Shown piece by piece: positions 36,986-49,685 of a stretch of DNA of 64,000 nt. The stretch spans positions 22,011,629-22,075,628 of the forward strand of contig NC_064550.1 of assembly GCF_023856365.1 (NCBI RefSeq), read 5' to 3'. The notes under the pieces are model-generated. The model was not told the DNA's origin and searched no databases. It saw nothing but the letters and a program-made list of their open reading frames with translations. The stretch comes from Brienomyrus brachyistius. Its lineage: Eukaryota; Chordata; Actinopteri; Osteoglossiformes; Mormyridae. Within the stretch, counting starts at the first letter, position 1, and every line of letters begins with the position of its first letter. Both the position numbers and the translations under genes were made by a program.

Positions 36986-39445
36986 TAACACAGCAGAGGG
37001 AAGGTTTTGTGGCAGTGTGGGCAAAAGCATGTAGCAGAAGGTGAGAGGAAGAGGATATGAGGGGGTTAGGGGAAGGTAAAGAGGAAGAAGAGGTTAAGCG
37101 TTTAGTGTGACTCTTGGTGTCATTTTCATGCATTTGGTCTCTTAGAGAATGAGGAAATGCCCGGCTCAGACAGAGGCTAACTGGAATCTGTACATTGGGA
37201 ATCCTCTGTAGCTGGAAAGGAGAATGTTGTATGAAGTTGTGCTAGAGAAGCTGACGAGTGGAATTAAAGATCGCTGCGTGTGTCGATCGTATATGTCGAC
37301 GTCGCTTTTTGTTGTCACGGAGAAGCCCGTTTGAGGCTACCTGCAGTCACCTTCAAGTCCAAATCCTAGGGTCATTTCCGAAAGCCTGTCCTTGGACAGT
37401 AAGGGCAAAGGTTAAGACCTATTTCCTACCGGTACTGCAGCCAGGCAGGTGTGTATTATGGAATGACCAGGCCCACTGCGTCACTGTGAAATGTAAATAC
37501 CTGCGATGCGCCATGCGTTTCTGCTCTTTTCATAGGATCGTGCCACGCAACATTCTTGATGAATCCTACATTATGCCTCTTAATTCCAGCCGTGCCGATC
37601 AGTATTTACGGTATGTGCAAGAACAGAGATATCCGCATCTTTTATAACGTAAAACAATTACTGGTATTTTAATGCATTTTTTTTTTTTTAACCCAACCCA
37701 AAATGGAATGACTGACTCTGCCCCCCCCCACCCCCGCCTGTTTAGTACAACAATGCAAATGTATAGTATCACTATAATATATATTACATTTACACTGGTA
37801 ATGAGAAGTGTAGAAGCATTATGGTGCTGAAGGAAATTTAATATATGCTAAAGTATGTGAATTAATGAGATATGGATGTAAGTCTTATATTTCTGTGATT
37901 GAGATATTTTTTAGAAGTGTGATGTGTTCTATTACTTTCTATAAACAGAATACAAAAGGGATAGGCTGACCTGTAGGAGCTTCTGACGAAACTGAATCGC
38001 TAGGCTTACAATTATTACGTATTTAAATGTATTTTTAAATGTTACACCTGCTACTTTGAAGGTCAAACTCTCAGGAGATCTTTTACACAATCCCAGCTGG
38101 TGTCAGTACTGAGCATTCATGCAAATTAGGCTTGTAAGACTCACATTCCAGCCTTACTGTGAGCGCATCTGTGGAGTTGAAGTAGAAGTTTTTCTATTTG
38201 CTGCAGAAGCACGCCAGATGTGCCACGAGGCTGCCCCCTAGTGGCAAGTAAGGGGACTGGCGATGGCAAACCTACGTCCCCGCCTTGACGGCGGGATTTA
38301 AAACACTGAATGTGGCTGATTGATAGTTTAAGTAAGTGGCGTAGTGCAGCAGCCTTAGGGAAATTTGTAAGCTAGAGAGTGACTGATTTTCCTTAGAATA
38401 CAATAACTGACCTTTCTATAGTAACACAGTAGTTAAAATTGCATAGGAACGTTATTCTTCCTCCTTTTGATGGCTTTATTTTCCTGTTTTAAGAGTCGCA
38501 GTGGTGAAGCCCTCGCTGGCTAGCACTTGTAGCATTTCGGAGTCCCTGCATGTGTGGGCAACCATAATCTCCCGGACCTGGACTCCTTTCTCACTCGTTA
38601 CCAAATCACAGTGCCTCATCAGCAGAGTGCGTGACTCGCCCGTTAGAGATTTCCATTGGAGCTTATAGGAGCCAATGGGCATGGAGCTGGGACTGGGCGG
38701 GGACTCCCACACCTGCACTATGATTGGTCAACCTGGGTTCACCACAGTGCTCATCTGCTTCCATCTTTGGCACCCCCTCTATACAGTTGTTTTATTATGG
38801 GATGTGGTGACTGGTGGTGGTGAAACACCTGTAAGCATGTGTAACCTGCGTGGCATGAGACATTGGGGGGAAAGGTTAGATTTAAAACTGAATGAAACTG
38901 AACAAAAAAAGCTTGTATTTTTCCTAAATCGTTTAGACAGTAGCGATAAGTAATTTATAAATGGGGGGGGGGGGATTCATATTGTGTTTCAATTGCTTAA
39001 AAACATGGCAGCTTGAAAATGTAAACAGAACACATAATATAGTAATATAGGGAGTGATGTATATGTTGGGTAATCCCCTCCATAGGAACACGCCCCCCCC
39101 GCCCCCCCCCCCCAGAAAAAAAGTGTAGAAAAACTGGGTGTATCTGATATCTATGGTGATTGTGCCTTTCATTCGTCTGCATGGGTTTAGTGACTTTTTT
39201 TTACTGTCCCAGTTCCTGCATCCCAATTGGACAGCAGTCTTGAACAGTAAAAACCTATGCAAACAACAGACTCGGTTCCTGCAGTCAGTCTGGAACGCAG
39301 GTGCCAGGCAAAAATCTCAATAAACGCTCAGGTTGACACCTGAATTGTGACTCTTCATTCTCAGCGCCTCTGTCTGGGGACCGGCAATCATCAGACTGTC
39401 ACTCTGGGAAATGCACTGACAGGCACATTATCACTGTGCATGGGA

Positions 39446-39592
39446 AAGAGTCCATCCATCCATCTCCATAACCGCTTAATCCCAATTGGGGTCGTGGGGG
39501 GGACCAGAGCCTATCTGGGAACAACGAGCACAGACAGGAAGCAGCCCTGGGCAGGCGCCAACACACCGCCGATAGGAAAGAGTTGAACTTAT
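39446..39592 (-). mobile_element. SINE 3' fragment, reverse orientation
   Basis: Starts ccatccatctccataaccgc and continues aatcccaattggggtcgtgg, the reverse complement of the GGAT-tailed SINE 3' end seen at 6850-6925, but diverged. Confidence 0.65.
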
Positions 39593-39845
39593 GAAATATC
39601 TTTATGATTTCATTGTGGACAACATACAGCTTGACAGTTAACTGTTCAAAGAATCAAAAGGTGTGCATTAATATTATTATAAGTACAGTATAATAGATAC
39701 CAGCATTTTAATGTCTCGATTGTCACATGCATAGACTGTACATATGTAGCGAAATGCCTTTTCCACCTGTTGTGCTCACAAAGGACATAACTAATACAAA
39801 AAAAATGCATCTATAGAATGTATAATGTATAGTGCATATATAATT

Positions 39846-40090
39846 CATCCATCCACCCATTTCTTGAAACCACTTGTTCCATTCAGGGTTGTGGGGGGTC
39901 TGGAGCCTATGGGCAGAAGGCAGGGAACAACCTAGGATGGGGCGGCAACCCATCACAGGGCACACACACATACACACACACACCATTCATACTGATGGGG
40001 GGGGTTTACCCAGAGGACACCTCCCTGGAACATGGAGCCATGGCAGATACTCAAACCCTGGGCCAAAAGATGTGAGGCAACAGTGCAACC
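39846..40090 (-). mobile_element. SINE fragment, reverse orientation
   Basis: ccatccacccatttcttgaa, then gttgtggggggtctggagcc and ggcaacccatcacagggcac are the reverse complement of the 3' half of the SINE at 6565. It adjoins the TG/TA microsatellite. Confidence 0.7.
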
Positions 40091-40117
40091 ATGTCATCCC
40101 TGAATGTGGATGTATGA

Positions 40118-40221
<104 letters not shown>

Positions 40222-41699
40222 TTATAAAGAATTTATAGTATATATAGCAGGTATATGTTGGCATTATTGCTTGTTTAACTTGTATACCTGTGTGGCGTAT
40301 CATATAATAAGATACCATCCAAAGTGAATTTAATTTATCGTGTTAATATTATGCAGTCTTAACACTTACGGAAGGCTGTCAGAGGTACACATCGTGACCG
40401 GTTTGAGACGAGAGAGGTCGCTTTTCAGCCTTGACCGCGGTGCAGTACATACTTGATATACCTGTATCAGGAAGGAGCCTTCCCGGTAGCTGAACTGCAG
40501 TTACCTCTTACAGGTGTAACATTAGCCTTAACTTAAACATGGCACTAAAAGTGTCAGCTCTGACGACTAGAGGAATTTGACGTCCAGATGAAAACACGGC
40601 GACATGACATTCCACTAGCTGACGAAAACCACAGAGCTATCATTCGCCTCGCAAGAACCATAACCAATGACTCGTCACCCGCTTAACATACAGTTTACTC
40701 TGCTGCCATACAACAGACTGTGACAAGACAAATAGGCCTATCCTTATAGGACAATAAAGGCTATCTAGCTATACATATTAGTGTATATTTGATTAAAATT
40801 TATTTTGTACATGACATCTATAGCGATTTTATACCCAGTTATTCATGCTTAGTCATATATTGATAGGGCGGTGATCATATGGACATAAGTAGGTCTTTAG
40901 AAGCGAACGCCTCCCATTGTTTGTATGAATAGCAGGAGAAGCTGCTGAACTCGCTCCGCAGCTTTGGCCGCCTCGTTGTGTCACCTCCGGCATCGGCTCC
41001 TCCCGGCACCCTCAACGCAAACCAATCGGTTTCACCGCAATTGCCACGACTTCTACAGTTTCCTAATGCGGCAAATCCATCCCCAGAAGCCAGTCGAGTT
41101 CAACGTAAAGACGGTGTGTGTGACTCCGGCAGTAAAGGACAGAGCGGCATTTCACACGGTGTCAAAGAAAATCTCAAGTTTTCAAATGCGCCAAGTGTCT
41201 GGGCACGTTTGGGTGCGTGATTTGCGATTAATCGCTTCCTATTTAAAACCTGCACCTTTAACGCACTGAGTGATCCCAGTGTGATGTCAGCTGATCTTTA
41301 ATGATAACCATTTTTTTCCGTCTGGTAATGGCTGCAAGGGAGTCTCGGATTGCATTTGCACTCGCAGCACAGACACTCAGAAACACAGGCATACACACAC
41401 GGACGAAGGTGTAGAGATCGCGTGGGCATCGGGACGGTAAGTGGGTCGGGATGCTGCTGCCATGTTGATGGCGTGTTATAAGGCCGGGCGATGCGTCGGT
41501 GGCAGGTAGGCGTGTGGGCTTTGTCAGCAACGTGCGAAAATAGCAGCGATCTGGGGGAGAAAACGTGATATTTGTCCGCCGTTTTAATTTTGCTCCGGAT
41601 TCCCGCGGTGGGGCGAATAGACGATATATTTCTGGGGACGGTAAACACGTAGTTGATCGGCATTTATCGGCGCTTTCCGTCATGGATTATTTTTTTAAG

Positions 41700-41984
41700 C
41701 CGTGGTGAGTAATATGCTCTGAATTGTAATAAACGTGCAGGTCCACCCATTATTTAACGTGTAAAGTATGCACGTCGTGCTACGAACACATGTACATATA
41801 TATGTATTTATTTTAGGTCGGAAATGGCATCTCATGTCGTACCCACAAATAGATCCTGTGTATTGCATCTCGTTTAAAAAAAATCTGCTCTGATCGGGTT
41901 TGTAGAGGCCAGGTGGCGGAGGAGAGGAGGTGTGACGGGCTGCGATCAGCCGCTTTGCCGGGGTAAAGCCCGCACCAGACTGCT
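41700..41984 (+). promoter_or_regulatory. ggt7: ggt7 5' leader, tentative
   Basis: A donor-like gtgagt follows gccgtg at about 41705, and an acceptor-like ttattttag ends at 41816, so a short first intron in the 5' UTR is possible, with the second exon running from 41817 into the start codon at 41985. This is placed from splice signals only. Confidence 0.3.
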
Positions 41985-44900
41985 ATGTACTCCCCGGGCG
42001 CCGATGCCATGGCCGGGTACAGCAGCGGCGGCGGCGCGACGGACACAGATGCGGGGCAGGAGACCACACTGGGCAGCGCTTATTCGCCGGTCGATTACAT
42101 GAGCATCACCAGCTTCCCCAGGCTGCCTGAGGAAGACGCCCTGCCCGGGGAGAACACGCTCAAGTCCCGCAAAGATGAAGACAACTTTCTGAGCGAGCAG
42201 GAAACCGGTAACCCCCATATGTGCAGGAGATATCTGAAGACTTACCTGTATTAATCTGGAATGCACTACACGCCTTGTCTATGCTATGATGGCTTTCATA
42301 CTTTTGTATATTATCGGGGTTCATTCAATCTTTGTGCTGCCCAAGATACATGAATCAAATTATTTCTGCTTTTTAAATGATCCCATGCAGGCTTATAGAA
42401 CTTTGCTGTATGCATGCGCTTTGAGTGCATACGGTCGCTGAGATTCTGGTACCGGTTTCTAGCAGATCCCGACCTCTTCCTGAAGTCGGCAAGGCTCCAG
42501 CGACTTCCGTCCTCGGCGTCGGACCTGGCCAGCCACGACGGCACTCCGCTGCGGGAGACTCGCCGCGACCCCCTGGCCGAGGACTGCAGTTGCCGACAGG
42601 ACGGTCTCACTGTCATCATCACTGCCTGTCTCACCTTTGCAACTGGGGTCACCATCGCCCTTATCGTGCAGATCTACTTTGGAGATCCTCAGGTGTGTGA
42701 CCCTCTCCACTAAATTTATTATTTAATTCTATGAATAAAAAAATATATCTATAATTTATAACAAAAATTTAATGGTATTTATTTGTCATATAATTTATTC
42801 TTATATTAACAGTTTGTAGCCTTGTTCAGTGACTATTTTTCTGTGCTATTTTTATCTCTCGCAATTTTTGCTAAGTTTTTACTTTTTGTTTTTTCCTGCT
42901 TGATGGTTCGAGTGACTGTGAGGGACGTCATATCACTTCCAAACAAGATATACAAGCCTTCCGCCTTTTTGAGTAGCCAGAGGCAAAACCGGCAATACAG
43001 CTTAATTCGCTTGGTAGGATTCTAGTTGCAGAAGTGCATGACAAACTTGAGCCTTTGCACTGAAAAGAGTGGAAAGAAAGGAGGGGGGGGGTGTGAGAGT
43101 AGGTGGAATAGTTGACTATATTAACTCCAAGCGACCGGCATCTCTAGTATGTACCTGTGAAAGACTGAATCCCGGATAGCGAACATCTGTCTCTGAGACA
43201 GAGGCATGTCAGCGCTCATAGGTTTACGTTCCGCCGTCAGCGGGCACACTGTGAGATCATAGACCCATCTGGTGCCCTGGTACATTCGTGGCACGCTGCT
43301 GACTTTATTCACACCTCACTCTGAGCAAGTTGGTAAAGTGCAGGACAAGGTAAGACAAGACTTTGGACTTGTTCTAATAAGTAGGATGTATACTGTGGGA
43401 TTGTCACTCTGGAGCTTCTTGTGTTGGCTTTGTGGTGAAAGCACTGATGGCCTTTCCCAGCACATCACCGACTCGGCGTCAGTGTGGATGTGATTATTTC
43501 CTGGAAGGCTGCTTACACCTTACACCACAGGACTGACCTGAGCCCCTTGTCGTAAGTGTGACCCACCCCGAGGGGAAAAATAGACTGGGCAAACTTGCTC
43601 AGCAATCCTTACTGCTGGCACCCCCTCCCCCCTCCAGGTTTTCCTGGGGCTGCCCCCAACAATTTGGAGCTGAAGCCGCACTTTTAACACCGCAGACCTC
43701 GTGTGCAGTACTGGCTTAGTGACGGAGTTCTGAGTTCGGTAGATGTAGGATGAGCCATCTGCAGTTCAGTGTTGGAAAGACGGGAGCGTATGTTGGAGTT
43801 CGCTCGTGGGAGTTGTACTTGCACAGAAGTGCATTCTGAGGGCAGAATGAAAAATGATTGAAATGATCGATCAGATTGTAGAAGAGGTGGACTAAGCAAC
43901 TAGAGGAGGCGGGACCAAGACATCTGAGGTCAGGGAGCCACTGAAAATGATGCAGACTTTATTATTTCCATTGGCAAAGTTTTATCCATTTTTTTTTGTG
44001 GTCGCTGTGTTTGTCTCGTGTCAGATCTTCAATCAGGGCGCCGTGGTAACGGACGTGGCACACTGTACCTCTCTGGGGTTCGAGGTGCTGAATAAGCAGG
44101 GCTCCTCTGTGGATGCAGCCATCGCCTCCGCCCTCTGCCTGGGTATCATCCACCCACACACATCTGGAATCGGCGGGTGAGTTGGCCTAGCGATGCCAGA
44201 CATGTTTGAATGCCGCCATCCTACTGCAGCAGAATGCTAATCGGCTAAAGGGGTGTCTAGACCGGGCCGTGTTTGTGGGAGGAGCTGCTACATAACACGA
44301 CTTTAATTCCACAACAGAAACAAGTCTTCGCACGGCCTCCTCTGTCGACGTCGGGTGTGGCGTGACAGGGCTTGAAAGTCTCTTTACCCTCTCTGCAGTG
44401 GAGGAGTGATGCTGGTTCATGACATCCGGAGGAATGAGAGCCGAGTCATTGACTTCCGTGAAACAGCGCCCTCTGCCATACGCCAAGAGATGTTGCAGTT
44501 CGGTCCAGCTCAGAAAGTAAGGGCATTTTATTTGAATTTGGATTTTACTTGAATTTTACTTGGGGCTCTGCGGGATAGTACTCTGTGCCTGTGCCCAGAT
44601 GGTCTCTGGTTCAAATCCCACAGCTCACAGAGTAATTAATTTGCTCAAGGCCCTTAACCCAGTTGCTCCAGGAACTAACCCTGCTCACTAATCCTTCCCG
44701 AAAGTGCCCACTGAATTTATGAATCCGAATGTAAATATTAAGATCATTTACTGCCTATATGAAAAAGGACCCTAAGATCCCAGGCAAAACCTGCAGAAAA
44801 TGAGCGACCAGTCTACAAAATAATTCCATTTCTACCATTTTTCCAATTAATGGTTGTTGAAAATGGATAAAAAGAAAATTGTAATTTGAAAGAAGTGGAA

Positions 44901-46193
44901 CATGTCTCCCCCTACAGGTCAAAATGGGAACCGTCTAAAAGTCCTATTTGCCTACCCAAACACCGCATCCATACTTTTAGGGAAATCTGTCTGAAAACCA
45001 TGCAGAGAGGGATTGTGGGTAATTGGAAGGGATATCTGTGGCCAATTGGCACTGACTTTGTCTTCATGCCATTGTGTTCTAGCAGGGCGTCTTTGTGGGT
45101 GTACCGGGCACGCTGAGCGGACTGTACCAGGCCCACAAGCTCTACGGAAGGTAGAATCTGCGATTCAGCCAGTCCATACAGACTGTGTCTGCCGTTTGCT
45201 GGAATATATTCACTGTACTTTCTGTGTTTTGCTGAAACTTCCACAGCAATGTCCTAAAGACCGTAATGCTGAATTTCTGTTGTTCTTTCAGGAATAAAAA
45301 AAACCTAGACAAATGTTACATTTCTTAATTTGAAAGTTTAGGTTATTGGAAAAGGATTTAAAATATGACTGCAAAAAAAAACAAATTTACCAGTAGACTT
45401 AAAGGTAGAATGTATGTCTACACCCATGGCATTTAAGTAGCATAAAATATTTCATGGCTTAAATATTCTTTTCCCAGAATGCCATGGAAAGAAGTTGTCA
45501 CCATGGCCGCAGACGTTGCCAGAAATGGATTTAATGTCACCCATGACCTTGGTAAGCATGCCGTATCCCCATTGAGGAGATTATTGTGCTGCGTGCTTAA
45601 GGGAGTTATAATTACATAAAAATGTTCTGTGGCCAGAATGAAAAATGATTGGTCAGCTCTCTGAACCAATCATACTGTAGAGGAGGTGGGTCTAAGCAAC
45701 TAGAAGAGGCAAGACAAAGACATCTGATTGGTTGGTCCTGCCTCCTGTAGTTGCTTGGACCCACCCCCTGTATGATGTGATTGGTTTTCTCTCTGAACCT
45801 ATAATTTCTCATTCTGCCCTCAGAATATTTTTGTGTAAGTAAAAATCCCATGTGTGCTCTGTGTTTGCACAATGACCCCGAACCATGGGGGATCAACCAT
45901 CAACATACATGTTTCTTGTGCTCTTGCCGTAGCTGAGGCCTTGTCCAATGTGAAGGATTCCAATGTTTCGGAGAGATTCCGGGAGCTGTTCCTGCCTGAC
46001 GGCCAGCCGCCCCTCTCGGGACTGTTTATGAAGCGCCTTGACCTAGCCGCCATTTTGGATGCGGTCGCAGCCCGTGGCGTGTCAGAGTTCTACAGTGGGA
46101 ACCTGACACAGGAGATGGTTGCTGAGGTCGGTACATTTCTGAATAAACGGGGCTGTAATCAGTCATCGCACTTTGGCTTTTCATCCGCATTAT

Positions 46194-46229
<36 letters not shown>

Positions 46230-49200
46230 GAACCTCAGATGGTTCGCCACTATCTTCCATGTGACTGTGTGTTGGAAGTAGCAGTGTTAGTGAGGCGTAC
46301 TCTTAGCAGCAACTGTTCCTACTATCCCTGCTGCTCTTGGTCAAATCTGGAACTGCAGAACAATTGGGATTCTTTGCATTTGCACGAAAAGTGATGATAA
46401 TATTGTAAAATTTTCTTTCATTCCGAAACATAAATTTAAGTATGGAAATATATAGAGAGCATATCTGCAGGTCCAGAGTTCTGATTCTGATTTTTACCAA
46501 AATCCAGAGCAAAATTCAAGCCCGGTACTGCCCTTGGGAGATGCTGGGCAAAAATAGTAACTATGTGGTATATTTGCATGATGTACTGACGCTATAAATA
46601 AGTGTCTTTTCCAGGCACATAAACACTTTATTTTTCATTAGGTTAGAGCAAATGGGGGAGTTTTGACCGAAGAGGATTTCAGTAACTACAGTACTGTCTT
46701 ACAGCAACCAGTGGAGAGTTTATATCAAGGTAAGCTGATGGTTGTACGTTGACCATCAAAGTTATGTTCTGGAAGTTCCTGCTTGAAATCTTCTGTTTGC
46801 TGCTTCATTTGCAGGACATCAGGTCCTAGTGGCACCCCCCCCTCACGCCGGAGTGGCGTTGATCACAGCCCTAAATGTCTTGGAGGGCTTCAACATCACC
46901 AGCCAGGTCCCCAGGAACATCACCTATCACTGGACTGCTGAGGTACTGGGTCTTTTTGTCGTAGACGTTCCCGGCGTAGCGTCAACCGTGAAAATTCCAT
47001 CCTCCAAACTCTGTTTTCTCATCCAGGCGCTGAAAATTGCTTTAGCCATGGCAAGTGGCCTTGGAGATCCCATGTTTGACTCCTCCATCTCAGAAGTGGT
47101 GGCTGAGATGACGAGGTGCGTTTGCTTCTTGGTCTTATGATGTTCATTGGACTTCTTATTGAGGAAGCCATGTGTGCTTCCTGCTTTTCTGGCCAGATAT
47201 AATTTATATCATTTCCCAACTTGAAACTACGGTAGTTCTGGTTCTGGCAAGCTATCCGTACTTTTGTTCCTGCTGGACTCCTTAATTATAAAACTTTTTG
47301 ATCTGTCGGTAGATCTGGAAAATCAGCCGTGCTAATTAATGAAGTTCACAGTTGGTACAAAATCCAGGGCATGAGCTGAGCCTCCAGGAGCAGGATAAGG
47401 ATAAAACCTGCTACAGATATGGATCCATCTCATTATAACACATCTTGGTTTTTATTTTTGTCTTTTTTGTTTTTCCAGCAAGTCCCAGGCTGCCATATTC
47501 CGCCAGTTGATCAATGACTCTCAGGCGTCTCCACCTGAACACTATGCCCCCTATTACTCTATGGAGAGCGGGGATGTGGCCAGCCAGGTGATGGTTATGG
47601 GACCAGATGACTTCATCGTGTCTGTCATGAGGTAATGCACCTTCATACTCCGTTCCGTCCCCCCCCCCCCCCCCGTGGTCATTTATGGCCTCCTTCCCTT
47701 TCAATGGTACGCAATGTGTTTCTCATTTCCGTCTATGTCATTCCTCTTATTCCCAGCTCCCTGAACCGGCCATTTGGCAGTGGGATCGTCACCTCCTCTG
47801 GGATTCTCTTGAACAGTCAGATGCTGGACTTCTCTTGGCCCAACAAGACCAATGATCCCTCCCAGGCCGACCCGGTACTGATGGCCATTCGCTCGCAAGT
47901 TATTCACTTTTTTTTTGGGGGGGGGGGGGGGGGTGTAGACAGTTATTCGTAATTGTGTTCCCTAGGATAGTGAAAGTTGCCTGTCAGCCTCAAGTAATTT
48001 TAGCACTTGGATCAAGAACAAAATCTGTCTGCAGACTGCAAAACAGGGGCAGAACGTGTAAAGCAAGGTGGCCAATCGGGCGAGCTGACCAATCAGAGCA
48101 CACTGGGCTCATCAGGGGTGGGGCTTCAAGCTCTAACATAGCGTTTCAGACAGAGGGTGAATAGAGATGTACGGTTTGAGCGTGTAAATATATTCTAGTT
48201 CACCATAGACATAAAATTATGAACAGTGAAAATGAGCATAATATGTCCCCTTTAAATAAATGTACTGTGTGGTGACTCAGCAGTGACTTTCTTGGGTAAA
48301 AATCCCATTGCTGATTGTTGGGGCTTGGTAACATGTTCCTATCCAGAGAAACTCCGTTCAGCCTGGTAAGCGACCCCTGTCCTTCCTCTTGCCCACTGTG
48401 GTGAGGCCTTCCCTTGGGCTCTGCGGGACCTATGTTGCTGTGGGTTCCTCCAATGGGGACCGTGCTCTCAGCGGCATCACCCAGGTGCGTCTTCATTCGT
48501 TAGCTTGTTTTTGTCTGTTATTTGTTTCGATACCACTTGAATGTTCAATTATAGTGTTTTTGTGCCGTACTGGTTATTTTCTCATTGCAGTTGTGCTCAA
48601 TAAGTGGCTTCAGAATTTTTTTAGATGGTTGGGTGGATTTTATCATGGAAATGCTCGTAAGTTATGCAAGCATTGCCCTTGGTTCCCTCTGGGTCATCTT
48701 TATTGACTGTGATAATTTTTCCTTATAGGTTTTATTGAATGTACTGTCTTTTCGCAAAAATCTGAGTGACAGTCTGTCTTATGGAAGGTTACATCCTCAG
48801 CTGAAGTTGAACACATTGCAAGTGGACTGTAAGTATTATTTGGTCACCTGGGTCAATATGTAATATATTACATATATCATTACATGCATACATACAGATG
48901 CTCCTTGACTTACGATGGGGTTACAATCTGCTGAACCCATCGGAGATTGAAAATATCATAAGTCAAAGATGGATGTGATATGACACACTTGGGTGTTTTA
49001 ATAGACATAATGGACTCGGGAATATTTGATTAAACGCTGTAGGATACGTTGTTAAACATCGCATGTTTACGCTTGGATCACTACAGAGACTGGAAGGTTA
49101 GATGATGCTGTTGTTCAATATCAGCAGAAAGTAACGTATGGCCTGTCGTTGCCCCGAAGCAGATTGAAAGTTTGTTGATTACTGAATGTGCATGGCTGTA

Positions 49201-49535
49201 ACACCGTCATGAAGCTTGGAGCATCTGTACTTAGCGTTAACATATTTACAAATAGCGTTTTTGTCAGTTGTGGGACAGCTGTGAAAAATTCAGACATACT
49301 GCTCTCACACACTGTCTCAATGTGTCGTCCTCGTTCCTGTGTGTCTGCCCTCGTCGGACCTTCAGCGAAGTTCACTGAGGAGGATGCGCACTACCTCCAG
49401 CTGAAGGGACACATAGTGCAGCAGGTAGCAGTGCTGTCGCTGGTGGAGGGTACAAGACGGACCAACGACCTGATCATCGGGGTGAAGGACCCACGTAGTT
49501 CCGATGCATCCGCTATAACCATGTCCATGCCCTAG
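41985..49535 (+). CDS. ggt7: GGT7, gamma-glutamyltransferase 7 (GGT-like membrane protein)
   Basis: Fifteen coding exons: 41985-42207, 42463-42692, 44025-44176, 44399-44516, 45086-45150, 45478-45551, 45933-46126, 46642-46729, 46815-46942, 47027-47115, 47479-47631, 47757-47874, 48347-48484, 48729-48828, 49366-49535. Phases agree throughout (2040 nt, 679 residues; human about 662). Conserved marks: SAYSPVDYMSITSFPRLPE near the N-terminus, one membrane anchor at about 122-147 (type II), VDAAIASALCLGI, GGVMLVHDIRRNES, GGVLTEEDFSNY, SGILLNSQMLDFSWPN and RPLSFLLPTVVRP. Several N-glycosylation sequons fit an extracellular domain. Family members are autocatalytically cleaved Thr hydrolases; here the nucleophile position reads GDVASQV (about 485-491) without a Thr, so activity is doubtful. 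A second Met lies nine codons into the frame. Exons 2 and 5 have NAGNAG acceptors. Exon 7 uses an unusual gtcggt donor. Confidence 0.96.
43797..43930 (+). mobile_element. MITE family copy 1 (half) in ggt7 intron 2
   Basis: tcgtgggagttgtacttgca, then cattctgagggcagaatgaa, then gactaagcaactagaggagg and cgggaccaagacatctga match the left halves of the copies at 45611 and 49686. The right half is absent. Confidence 0.75.
44560..44735 (+). mobile_element. tRNA-type SINE in ggt7 intron 4
   Basis: gctctgcgggatagtactct, then box B-like tctggttcaaatcccacag and ctcaaggcccttaacccagt, ending in an aatgtaaat tail. Same family layout as 10615-10785. Confidence 0.7.
45611..45845. mobile_element. MITE family copy 2 in ggt7 intron 6
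   Basis: Inverted ends: left aattacataaaaatgttctg and ccagaatgaaaaatgattgg; right cattctgccctcagaatatt and tttgtgtaagtaaaa. The interior has mirrored gaggaggtgggtctaagcaa and ttgcttggacccaccccctg, so the whole is close to a palindrome. It fills most of the 380-bp intron. Confidence 0.8.
46195..46229. repeat. GAT trinucleotide repeat in ggt7 intron 7
   Basis: About 11 uninterrupted GAT units, 60 bp past the exon 7 donor. Confidence 0.95.
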
Positions 49536-49618
49536 TGGCTGCAATTTCAGGGACCGGGAATAGGGTTGGGAGGTGTGATTCATGTGTGAAGTGAGTACTT
49601 CCCATAACAACCCATGGC

Positions 49619-49624
49619 AATAAA
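49619..49624 (+). terminator. ggt7: ggt7 polyadenylation signal
   Basis: AATAAA 84 bp after the ggt7 stop codon, followed about 25 bases later by a TG-rich stretch (ggtgttctcgctgtatatct). This predicts a short 3' UTR of about 110 bases. Confidence 0.7.
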
Positions 49625-49685
49625 TGGCATACCTTCTCTGGTTCCTGGTGTTCTCGCTGTATATCTACACAGAAAATGTTGATAT

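Noticed and set aside
40964..41269. 101-codon ORF upstream of ggt7
   Set aside because: Lies in CpG-containing leader or promoter DNA, overlaps another frame of similar length, and does not join the ggt7 frame.
46193..46232. GAT repeat read as poly-Met extension of ggt7 exon 7
   Set aside because: Exon 7 must end at 46126 to join exon 8 in phase with the conserved GGVLTEEDF block; the repeat is intronic.
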